7,632 nt of DNA, from NCBI GenBank assembly GCA_023433855.1, contig JAEYTV010000228.1, forward strand, positions 1 through 7,632, written 5' to 3'. This document shows, piece by piece, positions 6,533 to 7,632 of the stretch (position 1 is the first letter of the stretch; each line of letters opens with the position of its first letter). The position numbers were made by a program, and so were the translations under genes. Below the pieces are notes generated by a model. The model had not been told where the DNA came from and did not search any database. It saw only the letters and a list, made by a program, of their open reading frames with translations. Source of the stretch: Pseudomonadota bacterium. GTDB lineage: Bacteria; Pseudomonadota; Alphaproteobacteria; Rhizobiales; Rhizobiaceae.

Positions 6533-7594
6533 CTACCGCCGATGCACGAGGCGATGCACGAAATCCAGCTTGCCTACGACTGCCGGGTTCAGGACAAAGG
6601 GATAAAGATCCGGAACCCCCATCGACCGATGAAGGCTGTTGAGTGCCAGGCTGAAGGGTATCCAGGCGGACACGAGTTGTTCCGCATCTTGCGCCGCATA
6701 GGGATTGAACGCGACCTCGGCAGCCAGTTCCTCGTGCCGGCGGGGCTCGAGCGACATCCCGTAGGCGCGGGCCGTTTCCAGCGTATCGACAATGTGAAGA
6801 TAGTGGGCGAAGGTTTCGGCGAAGTCCTCCCAGGGGTGGGTGCTCGCATAGGTGCTGATGTAGAACTGCTGCCAGTCGGGTGGGGGCCCCTGCTCGTAGT
6901 TCCGCTTGAGTGCTTCCCCATAATCCTGGGTTTCATCGCCGAACAGGGCGCGGAAATCCTCAAGCCTGCCGCCGTCGCGCACCAGCTTGTCCCAGATATA
7001 ATGGCCGATCTCGTGGCGGAAGTGGCCGAGCATCGTGCGATAGGGTTCGTTCATCATCACCCGCACCTGCTCGCGGGTCGCATCGTCGGCTTCGGCCGCT
7101 CGAATGGCGATCAAACCATCCTCGTGGCCCGTCATGGCCGGCACAATGGTGCCGTCTTCCTTGACTTCATCGATCAGGAAGTCAAAGACGAGGCCCCCTT
7201 CCGGGTCTTCATCCCTGTTGGTAAGCGGCAGGTTCCAGCGGAGCAGCGAATAAAACAGATGGCGCTGCGCCTGGCTGATACGGCGCCACTGGTTCAGTCC
7301 TGCCTCTGTCGATGCATCCGGCACGAGCCGGTTATGTCGGCAGGCAGGACAGAAGGAATGAGGATCGTCCGCCAGCACTGTCCAGTTACATATGTCCATG
7401 GCGGCGTTGGTGCACAGCCGAACCTTCTGATCCGCTCTGGCAACCAGATGCCAGGTTTCCTCGGCCTCGTCCTGCTCCAGGGCGTGCATGGCGAGCATCT
7501 CCGGCACGAAGGCGAGGCGATGATTGCAGTTGATGCAGACCCGGTTGTCGAAATGGATGGTCTGACCGCAATAATCACAATCAAAGAGGCGCAT
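6533..7594 (-). CDS. Zinc-ribbon putative zinc-binding metallopeptidase (DUF2248-like)
   Basis: Protein of 353 residues from ATG 7594, convergent to the operon. The N-terminus has a zinc ribbon (C6/C9 and C20/C23). A second Cys cluster follows with C61, C69, C82 and C85. The middle holds HEIGH at 194-198, the HExxH signature of zincin metallopeptidases. About 60 residues later comes a glutamate-rich helix, WEDFAETFAHYLH (255-267), which could supply the third zinc ligand (E256 or E260). This layout fits, from memory, the putative zinc-binding metallopeptidase family once called DUF2248. There is no signal peptide or membrane segment, so it is probably cytoplasmic. I know of no established substrate. 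A 10-base direct repeat (CGATGCACGA at 6540-6549 and 6552-6561) near the 3' end encodes a VHR/VHR repeat at the C-terminus. An in-frame TTG at 7624 would add ten residues but has no supporting ribosome site in view. Only 38 bases of upstream sequence are present, so its promoter and partners lie outside. Confidence 0.9.
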   Translation of the reverse strand: MRLFDCDYCGQTIHFDNRVCINCNHRLAFVPEMLAMHALEQDEAEETWHLVARADQKVRLCTNAAMDICNWTVLADDPHSFCPACRHNRLVPDASTEAGLNQWRRISQAQRHLFYSLLRWNLPLTNRDEDPEGGLVFDFLIDEVKEDGTIVPAMTGHEDGLIAIRAAEADDATREQVRVMMNEPYRTMLGHFRHEIGHYIWDKLVRDGGRLEDFRALFGDETQDYGEALKRNYEQGPPPDWQQFYISTYASTHPWEDFAETFAHYLHIVDTLETARAYGMSLEPRRHEELAAEVAFNPYAAQDAEQLVSAWIPFSLALNSLHRSMGVPDLYPFVLNPAVVGKLDFVHRLVHRR

Positions 7595-7600
7595 GGCCAA

Positions 7601-7606
7601 TTCCCC
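7601..7606 (-). promoter_or_regulatory. Ribosome binding site that decides the metallopeptidase start
   Basis: On the - strand GGGGAA precedes ATG 7594 by 6 bases. This supports the ATG (protein starting MRLFDCDYCG) over the upstream TTG at 7624. The first zinc-ribbon cysteines follow at once, as expected for an intact N-terminus. Confidence 0.65.
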
Positions 7607-7632
7607 GTACCGAAGCCCCGACAAACAAAACC

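Noticed and set aside
1..7632. CRISPR array, insertion sequence, prophage, tRNA or defence system
   Set aside because: I looked for spaced repeats, terminal inverted repeats, transposase motifs and tRNA-like folds and saw none. Composition looks uniform by eye across the window.

Overview
The window is GC-rich DNA with tightly packed genes. It looks like the chromosome of an alphaproteobacterium, most likely from the Rhizobiales/Rhizobiaceae. The proteins read like rhizobial orthologues, notably the threonine synthase, an MPP-like M16 peptidase, and a membrane 7TM-PAS-GGDEF-EAL protein. A CTATAT -10 box of the kind described for Sinorhizobium lies upstream of the first gene. Genus and species cannot be fixed by reading alone.

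Layout: bases 1-136 are a leader with a probable promoter. Four genes then follow on the + strand with gaps of 29 and 30 bases and one 4-base ATGA overlap, so they are probably one transcription unit. They are threonine synthase (thrC, GTG start preferred), an M16 zinc peptidase of the mitochondrial-processing-peptidase type, a RimJ/RimL-like GNAT acetyltransferase, and a 968-residue cyclic-di-GMP signalling protein. That protein has a signal peptide, a periplasmic sensor domain, seven membrane helices, PAS, a degenerate GGDEF and an intact EAL domain. Bases 6402-6532 are a short convergent intergenic region with GC-rich inverted repeats. A convergent - strand gene (6533-7594) encodes a cytoplasmic zinc-ribbon plus HExxH putative metallopeptidase of unknown substrate.

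How they fit together: thrC is the last step of threonine biosynthesis. The M16 peptidase and the acetyltransferase have no obvious link to it beyond probable co-transcription. The start codon of the c-di-GMP protein overlaps the acetyltransferase stop, so these two are likely translationally coupled. From its residues the c-di-GMP protein should act mainly as a phosphodiesterase: all expected EAL catalytic residues are visible, while the GGDEF signature is SGDQF.

I see no mobile element, CRISPR array, tRNA, rRNA, phage gene or defence-type system. The region looks like ordinary conserved chromosome. The points most worth a second look are the asymmetric GGDEF/EAL pair, the uncharacterised double-zinc-ribbon metallopeptidase, and a faint THI-box-like string in the intergenic region.
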